A DNA stretch of 64,000 bases from Macrobrachium rosenbergii (taxonomy: Eukaryota; Arthropoda; Malacostraca; Decapoda; Palaemonidae), in the NCBI RefSeq assembly GCF_040412425.1, contig NC_089742.1, positions 72,673,771 through 72,737,770 on the forward strand, given 5' to 3'. Shown here piece after piece: positions 1 to 10,255 of the stretch (position 1 is its first letter; every line of letters begins with the position of its first letter). The position numbers were made by a program, and so were the translations under genes. The notes under the pieces were generated by a model. The model was not told the origin of the DNA, did not search any database, and saw only the letters and a list, made by a program, of their open reading frames with translations.

Positions 1-21
1 ATTCCCACACCCGAAAAAATT

Positions 22-292
22 TTGTTTGCATTTAAAGAAAATATAGGATTCAGTGGATGCAAGGAATCATTACGGAAAATATTAAAACAAATTGGGTTTA
101 GATACAGAAAGGTGAATGGAAGAAATTTTCTCATGGAACGAACAGATGTGGTCAGTGCTCGGACGAAATTTCTACGGACAATGAAAAAGTTCAAGAGGAT
201 GGATATAAATCCGTGATTTATGTCGATGAAACTTGGGCGACTCAAAATGATACCAAACTATATCACAATTATATGACTTCGATAACAGCAAC
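22..292 (+). pseudogene. Tc1/mariner-like (DDE_3 type) transposase fragment
   Basis: The open frame at 22-216 encodes a helix-rich stretch with RYRKVNGRNFLMERTDVV. After a one-base shift near 196, the next frame reads VIYVDETWATQND. Order and wording resemble the IS630/Tc1/mariner-like DDE_3 endonucleases common in arthropods, in which the phrase YLDETW holds a catalytic aspartate. Only about 85 codons are visible. The N-terminal DNA-binding part would lie before the window, and homology is lost after about 290. The frameshift and truncation make it a relic. Confidence is moderate because the match is from recognition of the motif only. Confidence 0.55.
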
Positions 293-769
293 AGAACAGT
301 AATAAAAAAACTATAATAGATGACGTAACTCAAAAACATTGCTCAGTACAGCATCCAAATAAACGAAACTGAAAATGAAAGAGCTTCTAATCGAAATATA
401 GGTTTCCAATTTTCTTGCATTTACCATTTTCATATATTGATAATTTTTTTTATCTGAAATTTAAATGGGACAACAAAAGTTCATTCACAACTTTCTAATA
501 TAGTACACGTGCTTGATAACAGGCGCAAACAAAGAGCTTGAAGTCCGAAGGTTAATCCAGGATTTACAAAGTCAATTTAAGATGAGATTAGGTATTCCCA
601 AAGGTAATCAGCTTCTCTTGACAGATGTAGGATTGAAAGGACATCGAAGAAGAGACAACACCGCACTGTCTCTGTCAGAGGGGCAAAGTCTCTTCCTAAA
701 ATGGTCGTACTATAGCACAGCCTTTAATGGTGTGAATCTTGAAGCACTTATCACTGAGATTACTGGGAA
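293..769. other. No recognisable gene
   Basis: AT-rich sequence between the transposase remnant and the LINE fragment. An 86-codon open frame at 513-773 on the plus strand has no motif that I recognise and may be chance or the upstream part of the LINE. Confidence 0.4.
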
Positions 770-1224
770 TTAGTGGATCTTTTCTTTATATTTCAAATGG
801 AGTTTTAATATGCAGGGCCCAAGGGACTGTGTTGATGGCCAGTATAGTAGCCTTAATGTCATTACAGGTATTCCTCAAGGTAGTGTTCTTGGACCTCTGC
901 TATTTATTATCTACACTAGTGACATGTAACAAGGTGTAGAGAATAAATTGATTGCATATGCTGTTGATGCTACTCTGCTTCCTGTTCTTCCTTCTATGCA
1001 CCTTAGGTTCATGGTTGCAGAATCCTTGAATAAAGATCTGGTACATATTCATGAGTGGAGTAGTCTTTAAGGCATGAAGCATAATCTTTCTAAAGTATGA
1101 TATTTAGTCAAACCAGAATGCTTTTGCCTTTGCATCCTGATTTACATTTAAATGGTCAGTGACTTTTTAGATTTTAGGTGTAACTTTTGGTAAGATATTT
1201 GTAATGTTTTTTCTTGCTTCTCAA
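770..1224 (+). pseudogene. LINE reverse transcriptase fragment, part 1 (interrupted by DIRS copy 1)
   Basis: In plus-strand translation this segment carries the RT motif GIPQGSVLGPLLFIIY (about 868-915). It then has LIAYAVDATLL (about 946-978), the position of the catalytic YADD box, here mutated to YAVD, followed by a stretch ending HEWSSL, stop, GMKHN that matches the LINE thumb region. Stops after TSDM and in the thumb show that it is dead. The frame runs up to the left end of the DIRS element and resumes at 9677, so the DIRS element inserted into the LINE ORF2. The LINE is of jockey/CR1 type, a different lineage from the minus-strand LINEs elsewhere in the window. Confidence 0.75.
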
Positions 1225-1227
1225 AAA

Positions 1228-1560
1228 AAGGATTTTGACAAAGGAAAAATCTATTTCTGGGGAGAGACCTGTGTCACCCGGTGAAATAACCTTTCAGCAC
1301 TTATTTCAAGGTAAAGCTATTGCTAAATATACCAGAGAAAAGCTAAAAAGCTAAGCCGGAGTTACTACCCCCGGTGCGAGCTCCATGGTATGGAGTCGTT
1401 TATGAGAAAGGGTGAGATTGTCACAATCACAGGCCTCCGCCCTGTAAATCTTCCCAATGTCAAAAGTCCTACCGAGTGAGGTGCCGTTACATACCCCCGC
1501 ACCACTCGCGGACTGTAAACAAGCCGGTCACCCACATTCCACATTAGCACCCCACACCGG
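1228..1560. repeat. DIRS copy 1 left (3') inverted terminal repeat
   Basis: Starts GGATTTTGACAAAGG and runs through a CTCCATGGTATGGAG palindrome to the segment GCGGACTGTAAACAAGC. From about 1268 onward it is the reverse complement of 9398-9660 with few mismatches. The first about 40 bases are specific to this end, as in other DIRS elements with non-identical termini. Confidence 0.85.
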
Positions 1561-1610
1561 AATGGTATTTGACCAGGGGAAAAGAGGAAATATGGGGGGT
1601 CACGGGTGAC

Positions 1611-1685
1611 ACAGGTCTCTCCCAGAAATAGATTTTCCTTTGTCAAAATCCTTTTTCTGGGTTTCTCGACCTGTGTCAGCCGGTG
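1611..1685. repeat. DIRS copy 1 internal complementary region
   Basis: Read on the minus strand, this stretch is the extreme right end of the element (…GGTCGAGAAACCCAGAAA) joined to the extreme left end (AAGGATTTTGACAAAGG…), that is, the sequence of a circle junction. It is diagnostic of DIRS replication, in which the internal copy templates completion of both termini. Confidence 0.88.
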
Positions 1686-2118
1686 AAATAATAACAGAGA
1701 AATCAAAATACCATTCTGAAACAAAAGAAGATTGTAGAGGAAAGTAATAAAACTAAACATCTGCAAGAGAATAACTTAGTAGTAAGAATGGCATTAAGAC
1801 ATAATGATGACACCGTAATATACTTAGTTTTATAAATAACATAATTATACATGAATACAAGATCCTGAATGGAGAAGAGTACTTAAAATTACAGACTTAA
1901 GTACTAAACACATACTTAAAACTAATACAAGGAACTGTGTTCCACAAAACAATACAAAACAATATATGTAAATGAGGTAAACAATAAACAGGATAAATTC
2001 ATGACATGGTCAGGAGAAGGTGTGAAGCATGCCTGACCTGGAGATGACCAAAGGGGAATAAATGAGGCAGGTAGGAGGGAGGAGAGTGACTGAGTACAGA
2101 AAGAATCATACTGGTGGG

Positions 2119-3218
2119 GAACTATGTTCCTGCTGCCACTGTAGAAAATTTAAGAGCTTCTAGTGATTTCAGGTAGTGGCGTTTAAAGACTACAGGGATT
2201 TCCACCCAGTGTACTTTGACAGATCCTCAAAATTCATATAATGAAAATAGTTAGTGGAGGTGGCCACTGCCCTGATGTCATGCACTTTTGGGACTGAATC
2301 TGGGTTTGCATGTTTAATGAAATATAGGATCTGTTGTCTAATGGCTTTCAAAGAAATGGTTCCGCCCCCTTGCCTTATAAATAAAGGCCCTGAAGTTATG
2401 TGTGAGGTTCTGTCTAAGAATGCTTTCAGGGTAAAGACTGGGCATAAAGACAGGTCTTGTGGGAGGGGGATGATCTTCCATGGGGACCACCTATCCTGAG
2501 GATCTTCATTTTTAGCTAGGAACTTAGGGTGAGGAGCTAGTAACACTTCACCTGATGGAAGGAAATCCAGATGATTGGGTTCTCTAGACAAGGCAGCCAG
2601 TTCAGAAATTCGAGCACCTGAAGCCAAACTAATTAAAAATAAGGTCTTCCTTAATAAGTTAGTGAAAGAACAGTTATGATTATCTATTTCTGAGGCTAAC
2701 TTAAGGACATCATTTAAGAACCAGGAAACCGACTGTGGGCGGGTTACTGGTCTCAAACGAGCACAGGCTTTAGGGATAGACGAAAAATAAGAGTCCGTTA
2801 AGTTAATCTTAAACCCGTGCAAAAATATCTTTTTTAAGGCTGATTTTGCTGTAGTAATAGTACTAGGGGGCAGACCTTTTTCAAACAATGACCTAAAAAA
2901 TGAAATGGCTAAATTAGTGGTCATTACTGTAGCTTCAGATTCTTTTAGAAAGAGTGCCAATTTCTTAACTGCTGAGTCGTATTGTCTAAGAGTGGATTCC
3001 CTTTTATCTGATTCTAGGAACAAAGTGTTAATAGGATCGATATTAGCATCCCTTTGAGCAGCAAACTTCATGAAATCCACAAAGCTAGGGCATTCTGAAT
3101 TCTTGAGGAAGCTGACACAGTCTGAGTTTGTACTATTTGCGTCAGTTTCGGGTTGGGAATTTTCAAACACTGAAGCTTCAGTTCTAGAAGAAGTGGAAAC
3201 CAGTTGCTCTTCGGCCAA
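2119..3218 (-). pseudogene. DIRS copy 1 tyrosine recombinase, frameshifted
   Basis: Tyrosine-recombinase (lambda integrase fold) protein that inserts the circular DNA copy. The frame opens at 3218. A SAM-like N-terminal core-binding half (STLRQYDSAVKKLALFLKES, about 70-90 residues in) leads to the catalytic half. That half has arginine 1 in SGARISELAAL, the HxxR box as HDIRAVATS and, near the end, YTGWKS. One base is missing relative to copy 2 just after TGWKS (about 2190). The annotated frame therefore stops before VFKRHYLK, which holds the nucleophilic Tyr; that segment survives out of frame at about 2140-2185. The start overlaps the end of the pol frame by about 150 bases. Confidence 0.85.
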
Positions 3219-4878
3219 TTCGGAGCTACTAAGGCTACTTGGCCCTTGAATGTCCTGAGTTTGTGAAGGACTTTCAATAACAGGTTTACTGGGGAAAGAG
3301 GTAGATTCTTTTCCACTTGTTCCAATCTATGGACATCGCATCTGTGGAGTGGGCTAGAGGGTCCAGATTGGGGGCCACATAGCAAGGTAGTTTGTGGTTG
3401 CACTCTGTTGCAAAGAGATCTACTTGGAGACCCGGAACTTGGTTGCAAATCCACCTGAAGGAGGTTTTGTCCAGGGACCATTCCGACTCCAGCGGAGTTG
3501 TCCTGGACAGGGAATCTGCAATGACATTCCGAACCCCTGCAAGGTGGGTAGCAGACAGATGCCACTGGTGTTTGTTTGCTAGAGAAAATATTGCTATCAT
3601 AACTTGATTGATCCGACTCGACTTGGAACCTCCTCTGTTCAGACAGTGCACTACTACTGCGCTGTCGAGAACCAATCTTATATAAATCCGATTGTTCGGG
3701 CGCAGTTTCTTCAGGGTTAGAAAGACTGCCATGGCTTCCAGAACATTGATATGAAACTGGCAGAACATGGTAGACCAAGTCCCTTGCACCTTCTTGTGTT
3801 GGGAATATCCTCCCCACCCGCTTAGGGAAGCGTCGGTGTGAATCACTAGGGATGGCGGAGGGAGCTGAAGGGGCACTGACTTTGATAAGCTCTTGACGGA
3901 CGTCCAAGGCCGGAGTCTCTTCTTCAGAATCGGTGGAATCAGAGATACTTTGTCTCTGAATCTGACATTGGCTCGACTCCGCCAAACCCTGTTTACATCC
4001 TTCAGTTTGGATATCAAAAGAAGATCCGTCACTGAAGCAAACTGAAGAGAACCTAAGATTCTTTCTTGGGTACGACGGGAAGCTTTCTTGTTCTTGAGAA
4101 ATTGCCTGGTTGCTTTTGCTATTTCTCTCCGCTTGGCCGGCGGAAGGGATAGTCTGTGTGTACCCAGGTCCCACTGGATTCCTAACCATTGAAAGCGACT
4201 CTCTGGAACTAGGCGGGATTTCTCCCTGTTTATCTGTAAGCCCAATGATTCCAGAAAGCCGATTACTATGGCTGTCGCTCTCCGGCATTCGTCGACGTTG
4301 GACGCCCAAACGATCCAATCGTCTAAGTATGCGGCTAGCATGATCCCTTGGGACCGGAGTTGTTGAACTACCGTGTCCGCCAGTTTGGTGAAGATTCTGG
4401 GAGCTATATTGAGACCGAATGGCATGACTCTGAATGAGTATGCTTGATTTCCTAGTCTGAACCCCAGATAAGGAGAGAACCTTCTCGCAATCGGGACGTG
4501 ATAATAGGCGTCTGAAAGATCTATAGAGGTGGTTACGGCTCCACGGGGAAGTAAGGTCCGAACCTGCGAGATTGTAAGCATTCGAAACTTGTCGCATTGA
4601 ATGTAGGAATTTAGACGGGACAAGTCTAGAATTACTCTTCGTTGACTGGAACCTTTCTTTGGGACGCTGAATAGTCTGCCCTGAAATTTCAGATGTCTCG
4701 CTTTCTTTATTGCCCTCTTTATTAACAGATCTTTCACAAAGTCCTTCAGAGCCTTGGAGGGTGATTGATGGAACCTGATCGGGGGGGGAGGACTTTTGAT
4801 CCAACCCCACCCCAATCCTTTGGAGACTATGCTCTGGGCCCAGGGACTGAAGCTCCACTGGTCCCGAAAATGATACAA
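3068..4878 (-). pseudogene. DIRS copy 1 pol: reverse transcriptase, RNase H and DIRS C-terminal domain
   Basis: The frame 4878-3286 holds RT motifs in order: FSVPKKGSSQRRVILDLSRL, then SIDLSDAYYHVPI (catalytic Asp), FGLNIAPRIFTKL, and AAYLDDWIVWAS (YLDD box). RNase H follows with VIHTDASLSGWGGY, NVLEAMAVF, LVLDSAVVVH and the HLAGVRNVIADSLSR end. Next comes the DIRS-specific stretch LQVDLFATECNHKLP. Compared with copy 2, one base is missing at about 3294, which places a stop after YLFPQ. The remainder (NLLLKVLHKLRTFKG… to 3068) continues in the next frame. The RT and RNase H catalytic residues appear intact, so the frameshift is the main visible lesion. Confidence 0.88.
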
Positions 4879-4900
4879 CCTCCCGCCTACCTGAGATATC

Positions 4901-6962
4901 TCACTGTGCGGGAGAGGGCCTGCCTCCTCTAGATCCCCTGCCTCCCCTTCCTTTGGAGGAGGAGCGGGATGAACCTCTACCTCTGAAGTACCCTAGCTCT
5001 CGTTCCTTTTGCATTTTGGATTGACCGAAATGCTCCCTGATTTTCGTAAGAGGCATTATAAGCAGGGGAGGAAACGTAAGAAGGGGCAGCGAGAGGTTGA
5101 TGGGCTGGTTGAACCAGCACATACTGAGGTTGAGGCTGAGGTTGGGAGGTTGAGGGATGTCCAGGGCCGGGGACCTGGACGGCCTGCAGTACTGTCTGAG
5201 TCGGGAGCCGCTTAAATTTCTTGAACTTCTTCCCTTGTTTAGGTGAGTTCCGGCGGGCTCAGATTGTTTCCTCTTGGAGGACAAACCCCAACGGGAGCGG
5301 AGACTCTGGTTGGCCCTAGTTGCCTCTGCTAGGACTGCATCAACCTCTTCCTGAGGGAATAGGTTAGCTCCCAGATGGAGCTTTTATGAGCCTGTTAGGC
5401 TCATGACGGATAGAAGCTGCCGAAAAGATGTGCTTCCGGCAGTTCAATCGGCCTTTACAAAATCATAGAGGTCCTGTTGGAAACTTCCCAGGAGAGATTT
5501 CGTCAACACCTGGAAAAGAGGATCCTCGCAGTATACCACTGACGCCGCCTCTGCCAAAGTCAATGAGTTTAAGGACCTACTAAGTCTGTCCTTAGCGTCT
5601 GCTTCGGCCTTCAGGAGCGACTCTGGGATTCTGGGAGTTGCTCGCTAAAGAGGTTAGAGGCGCAGTCAGGGTCCAGCTGGGTAACCGTAAAGGTATCCGG
5701 GGTTGCCGCCCAATACTGGGAATCTCCGGGTAAGACCAGTGATGTGGGATCTATCTCCCGGAGATGAGGAACTGGTTTGCCCTCCACGCAAGCTTGGTTG
5801 GTGAGGGAGGCGACTTTAGAGGTGCATGGAGTGGGGAGGGCTTCCCCCAGAGAGAACATGGTAAATGCACCTTTTGCCAGAGTGAGCTTTGTATTCTCCG
5901 CCTGCCACTCTGACAAGGTCCGTAGTAGGGCTGATTGGGCCTGGTCCCTCGGGAAGATGACTGTCTCCTTTGGGACCTTATCGGACCGGATCCAAGCCTC
6001 CTCTGTAAGCCTGGCATATCCTGCATAGGGGGATTTCAGGTTTGGAGGGAAGAATTCCAGTTCTTCCAACCTGCGAGTGCCTAAGCCCTCAATAGTGAGA
6101 GTACCCTCATGTTGGGGAGCAAAGAGGGTCAGGCGCCAGGGTTCCCTTTATCGAAAGGGGGCAGGTTGGAGGTATCTGGGACGGAGAAGGGTTTGTTGGC
6201 CGCTCCGCCACTCATGAACCCGGAGATCAAAGTCCTCTGTGACTTCACCTCCTCTGATAAGGAGAGCATAGAAGCGTTTGAAGAAGACAGCTGATTCGAG
6301 AATTGCGACAGCTTGTCGTCAACTCTCTTGTCAAACTGCTTCATAAGAAGCTCAGCAAACGCTTCCGCATCAAAGGAAGGAGGGGTGGGAGTCTCCTTAC
6401 TATGCTTTGACCGTGCTCCCTTCCCAGAAGTAGAGGCCTTGCTCGTAGACGGCACGGGGCTAGGGGGCCGTGACATCTTCGAGGGAACCTCGGAGCGGAC
6501 CTTCTGGGATTTTAAGGTCTTTTTCTTAACAGATTTAACCTTAGGGACGGTAGACCTTGCACCGTCCATAAGGCAAGAGGATTTCACAAATCCTCTGAAG
6601 GAAGAAGCAGTAGAAGAGGGAGAACTAAATAATAGATCACCTGCCTCACTTACCCCCTTACCTGGCTGTTCCAAGTCTACGTTCATAGGCTCCAGGTTGA
6701 GGTTGAGGGCCACAACGTCCTCCGCTACGATACCGCAAGCAGCGACTTCTTCTTGGGAGGGCTGCGTCATCTCCCGGATCCCGGCGATTAAGGGGGCGGC
6801 TATTTCATCCGCAACGGAAGCCGAGATCCAGGCGCCGGGGAAGAGAACGTTGCAAACGTCCTTGCAGAGGATGTAGGGTTTCCCTGCCCCGACGTTCCTC
6901 CCGAAGCCGCCGACCCAGGACTTGAGGGTCGATAAAGCGGAGTCCCGGGAGCTGCGGTCAAT
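4901..6962 (-). pseudogene. DIRS copy 1 gag, second exon, with frameshifts
   Basis: Gag-like protein that would package the element RNA. The exon begins at the acceptor at 6962 and reads IDRSSRDSALSTLKSW, passing the methionine at 6770 into a Ser/Pro/Lys-rich region. The frame is then lost at about 6129. The homologous frame resumes at about 6069 with MEELEFFPPNLKSPYAGY and ends near 5611. The C-terminus is open again at 5284-4901 and finishes in an RG-rich tail (GYFRGRGSSRSSSKGRGG), likely an RNA-binding tail. Copy 2 matches along the whole length, which shows that these pieces belong to one broken gene of about 650 codons. Confidence 0.78.
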
Positions 6963-7081
6963 CTGAAAAGGGGGGAAAGGAAGATAGGTGATTGGGCCTC
7001 CTAAAAGGAGAATATGTTACAATTATCCATCAAAGACAAAATTGAGGATAAACGTTAATCCGGAGTGGAAGATTTTCTTAC
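6963..7081 (-). other. Spliceosomal intron inside DIRS copy 1 gag
   Basis: Minus-strand donor GAGTCG|GTAAGAAA at 7082/7081 and acceptor CCCCTTTTCAG|ATTGACCGC at 6963/6962. The two exons join in phase 0. The equivalent intron sits at the same codon in copy 2 (102 bp there, 119 bp here), although the intron sequences differ strongly. Confidence 0.7.
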
Positions 7082-7252
7082 CGACTCGTCCAGAACCTGC
7101 TCGTAAAGAGTGTAGCACACTTCACAACCGTCCGGGTGCCAAACAGTCAGGTCCCTCACGTGGACAGCACAGCCGGAGTGGGACCTGCAGACTTCATGCC
7201 CGCTGGCCTGGTTCAGCACAGCGGTGCACCCCTGCTCCTGACAACGCACCAT
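7082..7252 (-). CDS. DIRS copy 1 gag exon 1: Cys/His-rich domain
   Basis: A 57-codon exon starting with MVRCQEQGCTAVL and carrying SGHEVCRSHSGCAVH and WHPDGCEVCYTL. The spaced Cys/His pairs suggest a small zinc-binding domain. The exon has exactly the same length (171 bp) in copy 2, with about 75 percent identical residues, and in both it ends at a GT donor. If spliced, it adds this domain to the N-terminus of gag. Some DIRS gags elsewhere carry an N-terminal Cys/His motif (from memory), so the domain may be an ordinary gag part moved into its own exon. The splicing is inferred from sequence only. Confidence 0.65.
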
Positions 7253-7259
7253 CTGTAAG

Positions 7260-7810
7260 TTGAATGATAAATGAGTATGCTAATAAGACCGCCGGAGTAG
7301 TGTCTTAGAATAGTAGTAATCCAAGTAGGCCCCGCCGGAGTTAACCGGGGGAAAAAAGGGGGCTACTGGAACAACATGATTAACTACCTAGAGGGACCGC
7401 CGGAGTTAATCCGGAGCGACGGGGAAGGTCCCAAAAGGATAGTTAACATATCATTAAATAACATTAAATATTGATAAATGAACACCCACATACCCACACC
7501 TATATATATACAAAAATATATCCGGATAGGACCCGCCGGAGTAAACCGGGGAGATAAAGGGCCTATCGGATATGTAAAAACTCCCAAGAAGCCGGAGTTA
7601 ATCCGCGCCAAGGGTAGATAATAATAAGTATGTTGTATGTGAAGTGAACAAAAACATCTGCGACTAGGGGAAAGATTACTATAGGGTATACTTTTCCCAC
7701 TTGGGGCCGGAGAGAGTCTTGTACTTAGAACGGTGACGGCGGAGGAGGTGTAGTGAACACCGTCCGACCAAACACCGTCCCCACCGGAGTAGGGGAAACA
7801 AGAACATCCG
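7260..7810. repeat. Dispersed CCGGAGT motifs in DIRS copy 1 leader
   Basis: At least seven copies of a short motif (core GCCGGAGT, often GCCGGAGTTAATCCGG) lie at about 7291, 7334, 7399, 7534, 7591, 7706 and 7789. One more is in each terminal repeat. Spacing is irregular, so this is not a simple tandem array. The leader of copy 2 carries the same core many times, with otherwise diverged sequence. Confidence 0.7.
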
Positions 7811-9397
7811 GCCACCAAGCAAAGAAAAACACCAAGGTAAATAGCTGGTGGAGAGAAGATACTGGAAAAGGGTGTATATGAAGAGGACAATATAAGTGTC
7901 GTACCGTGTGAACGGCAGAAGACAGTCAGGTGGGATACTCCAACTGGCAACTAGAACACTGTCTCCCCACCCGAGGTGTCTCGGATGGGAAAAGACGCGT
8001 ACTGACACAAGAAGGGAGGGGATGTATAGGCTATGAGTGTGGGACTCTGGTAGCGACCAGGGAGTGGGTAGGCACACCCCGGGCGCCATGAGAATCTACT
8101 CCCTCTCTAAGATCGGACGAACATGTACGAACGATATTGAAAGAGTGGAAGAGATGGAACACTCAAAGACAAAGCAAAGAAAGGGATGGGAAACAGGGGT
8201 GTGGGAGCACCCCCGGTCCCCTACTGTAGTCTCGAAAGGGATGACCGGATAAGGTCAGGTGACGAGAGAACAGCCAATCAATGCAGAGGGAGGGAGTATA
8301 GGCTATGGCGAAAGGAAAGGCTAAATCTCGGCCTTGGTAAGATAACATATAATGAAAGTTAACCAAGGGTGGGAGAGGGAGGAGGGGGAAAGGCGATAGG
8401 CGAGAGAATGTGTTAGGAGGGGTAAAACATGAAGTGGAGAATAACCCGAAGATGTGGCTTGGAAGGAGGAGGCAACACGAGGAACCCTCGTTATTCCAGC
8501 TTAACTATTAGTACTGTAAAGACTAAACGGAAAGGCCGAAATAGGGAGAGGGAAAAGCGTCAGCCCCACTCACCAACCAACGCCACATAAAGGGAAGCCA
8601 CCATGAATCCCCCTACACACAGAGCTCTCTCCTGGCCAGTAGAGGACCGCCAAGCCATAGCCTAGGCTAATCTTACCCAGCTGGGGACTGGGGAAGGAAA
8701 CCCAGGAGAAGTAACTACTCCACCAACTTACAGTAACTTAGCCTAGGCAAAATGAAATGATCTAAATAATCATAAGCGCATGTAGAAAGGGAGACCAAGC
8801 CTCACGCGATATGAGCGCGGAGGGAAAATGGCCGACCTTCCAGACAAAAATTTCTCAGATAATATCTGTAAATATCAAAGACATCCGTGCGCTTGGCATA
8901 AAATAAGCAATTTAAGCATAAACGTACCATCTCAAACAAAACATCCCAACCCTGGAGGAAGCAATGTCCAAATTATAACGTGTATAACAAGGAATAATGG
9001 CGGATAGGCCCGAGGGGGAAACTCGAAGCCTAAACGACAATAAAAGGGACTCCCCCAGAGAAGGGTAATAAAATATATATATAAAACCCAATTGAATATA
9101 TATATAATAATAAACAAAAGGGTATAAGGAAAGGGGGGACGGGAAAAAACCCCGACCTAGTCCGAGCCGACATAAGGTCACATGGCGTCGGGCGGTGGGA
9201 ATGAGACTGACAATAAATCCCCCTAATTATATAACTAGGGGGAAATAAAACTTCTCAACCACCCAAATAAAACATAGAGATGGTACTCAACTTAGGTGAT
9301 GAATCCAATGAAGATGCCATTGGTTGAAAAAACCAACAAAAGCGCACACGAGGAGAATCACAACAACAGCGAACGCGTGCTAAAAGTGGAATGAGGG
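7811..9397 (-). other. DIRS copy 1 long 5' leader, no supported gene
   Basis: About 2.1 kb separates the right terminal repeat from exon 1. The longest frame (7950-7384, 188 codons) has no counterpart in copy 2 and no motif, so I treat it as chance. A stretch near 8465-8560 (CCCTCGTTATTCCAGCTTAAC…GGCCGAAATAGGGAGAGG) is shared with copy 2, where it is duplicated in tandem. Confidence 0.55.
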
Positions 9398-9676
9398 TGA
9401 CGCCAGCTTGTTTACAGTCCGCGAGTGGTGCGGGGTATGTAACGGCACCTCACTCGGTAGGACTTTTGACATTGGGAAGATTTACAGGGCGGAGGCCTGT
9501 GATTGTGACAATCTCACCCTTTCTCATACACGACTCCATACCATGGAGCTCGCACCGGGGGTAGTAACTCCGGCTTAGTTTTTTAGCTTTTCTCTGGTAT
9601 ATTTAGCAATAGCTTTACCTTGAAATAAGTGCTGAAAGGTTATTTCACCGGCTGTCACAGGTCGAGAAACCCAGAA
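9398..9676. repeat. DIRS copy 1 right (5') inverted terminal repeat
   Basis: Reverse complement of the left terminal repeat up to about 9660. The end-specific tail GGTCGAGAAACCCAGAAA then abuts the LINE at 9677. It should contain the promoter of the element, but no core promoter motif is clear. Confidence 0.85.
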
Positions 9677-10255
9677 AGTTGGTATTATATGGAAATGTTT
9701 TTTAAGGTTTTGTGATGAAGCTATTATATATAAGTGTTTTATACTCTTTTTCTTCTTCCTTGTTTGGAATACTGTTTTCCAGTGTGGTCTCGGGGTGCTG
9801 AATCTCATCTACTTGACCGATGACACTCTTGAATAGAGCTATGTCATCAGTCAAGTTTATTTTGCAAGCTCTTAACACTGGCTTGTGGCACAGGCATAAA
9901 GTGAGTTTATTATGTTTGTGGCATAAAATGTACTGTAACACCGAGCATCCTCTACACTCTTCTTTACCAAACTTATCTGTTTTTGCTTGCAACACCAGGT
10001 AGGCTGTTATTTTTTAGTATCAGGTCTAATAATTATCAGTTTGCAAGGAGTTTCATTTTGGCTGCAATTAAAATGTTGAATAGTTTGCCTTGTGCAGTTA
10101 TGAAGTCTTCTGATCTCCAAATGTATAAGCAAGGAGCAGATTCATTCCTGAATTCTGTGGAGATCTCCTGAACTCTGGTGTATCAATTTTGCTTTTTACT
10201 CTCGATATTTATTCATCACCTTTTACTATTACTTCTCTTTCTCTGAAGGCTGATT
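9677..10255 (+). pseudogene. LINE fragment, part 2 (3' end of ORF2)
   Basis: Continuation of the LINE interrupted by DIRS copy 1. The plus-strand frames read KVGIIWKCFLRFCDEAI directly after the insertion. They then give SLPNLSVFACNTR and, in another frame, QFARSFILAAIKMLNSLP and SSDLQMYKQGADSFLNS. These match the C-terminal end of jockey/CR1-type RT proteins, which commonly finish with a phrase like FARSF…LWNSLP…FK. Several stops and frame changes show decay. The TGA after SVEIS near 10169 is probably the original end. Confidence 0.7.

Larger units (their letters stand above)
1225..9676 (-). mobile_element. DIRS-like retrotransposon, copy 1 (8.45 kb, full length, mutated)
   Basis: A complete DIRS-type element read on the minus strand. 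Order from its 5' end is: inverted terminal repeat (9676-9398), long leader, short exon 1 (7252-7082), gag exon 2, overlapping RT/RNase H polyprotein, tyrosine recombinase, internal complementary region (1685-1611) and 3' inverted terminal repeat. Inverted, non-identical termini plus an internal copy of the joined ends is the DIRS hallmark, which allows a circular intermediate to be completed and inserted by the recombinase without target duplication. The flanks fit this: the LINE reads directly from left flank to right flank, with no duplicated target apart from a few A residues. All three major frames carry indels, so this copy is not autonomous. Confidence 0.92.

Noticed and set aside
3286..4858. 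A 596-codon minus-strand frame covering the copy 1 RT region (4858-3068)
   Set aside because: Its upstream 520 or so codons are out of frame with the RT/RNase H protein and have no motif of their own. Only its last 75 codons are real, as the frameshifted end of pol.
7384..7950. A 188-codon hydrophobic frame in the DIRS copy 1 leader
   Set aside because: There is no counterpart in copy 2, no motif, and its hydrophobic, repeat-like pieces are explained by the CCGGAGT motif array.
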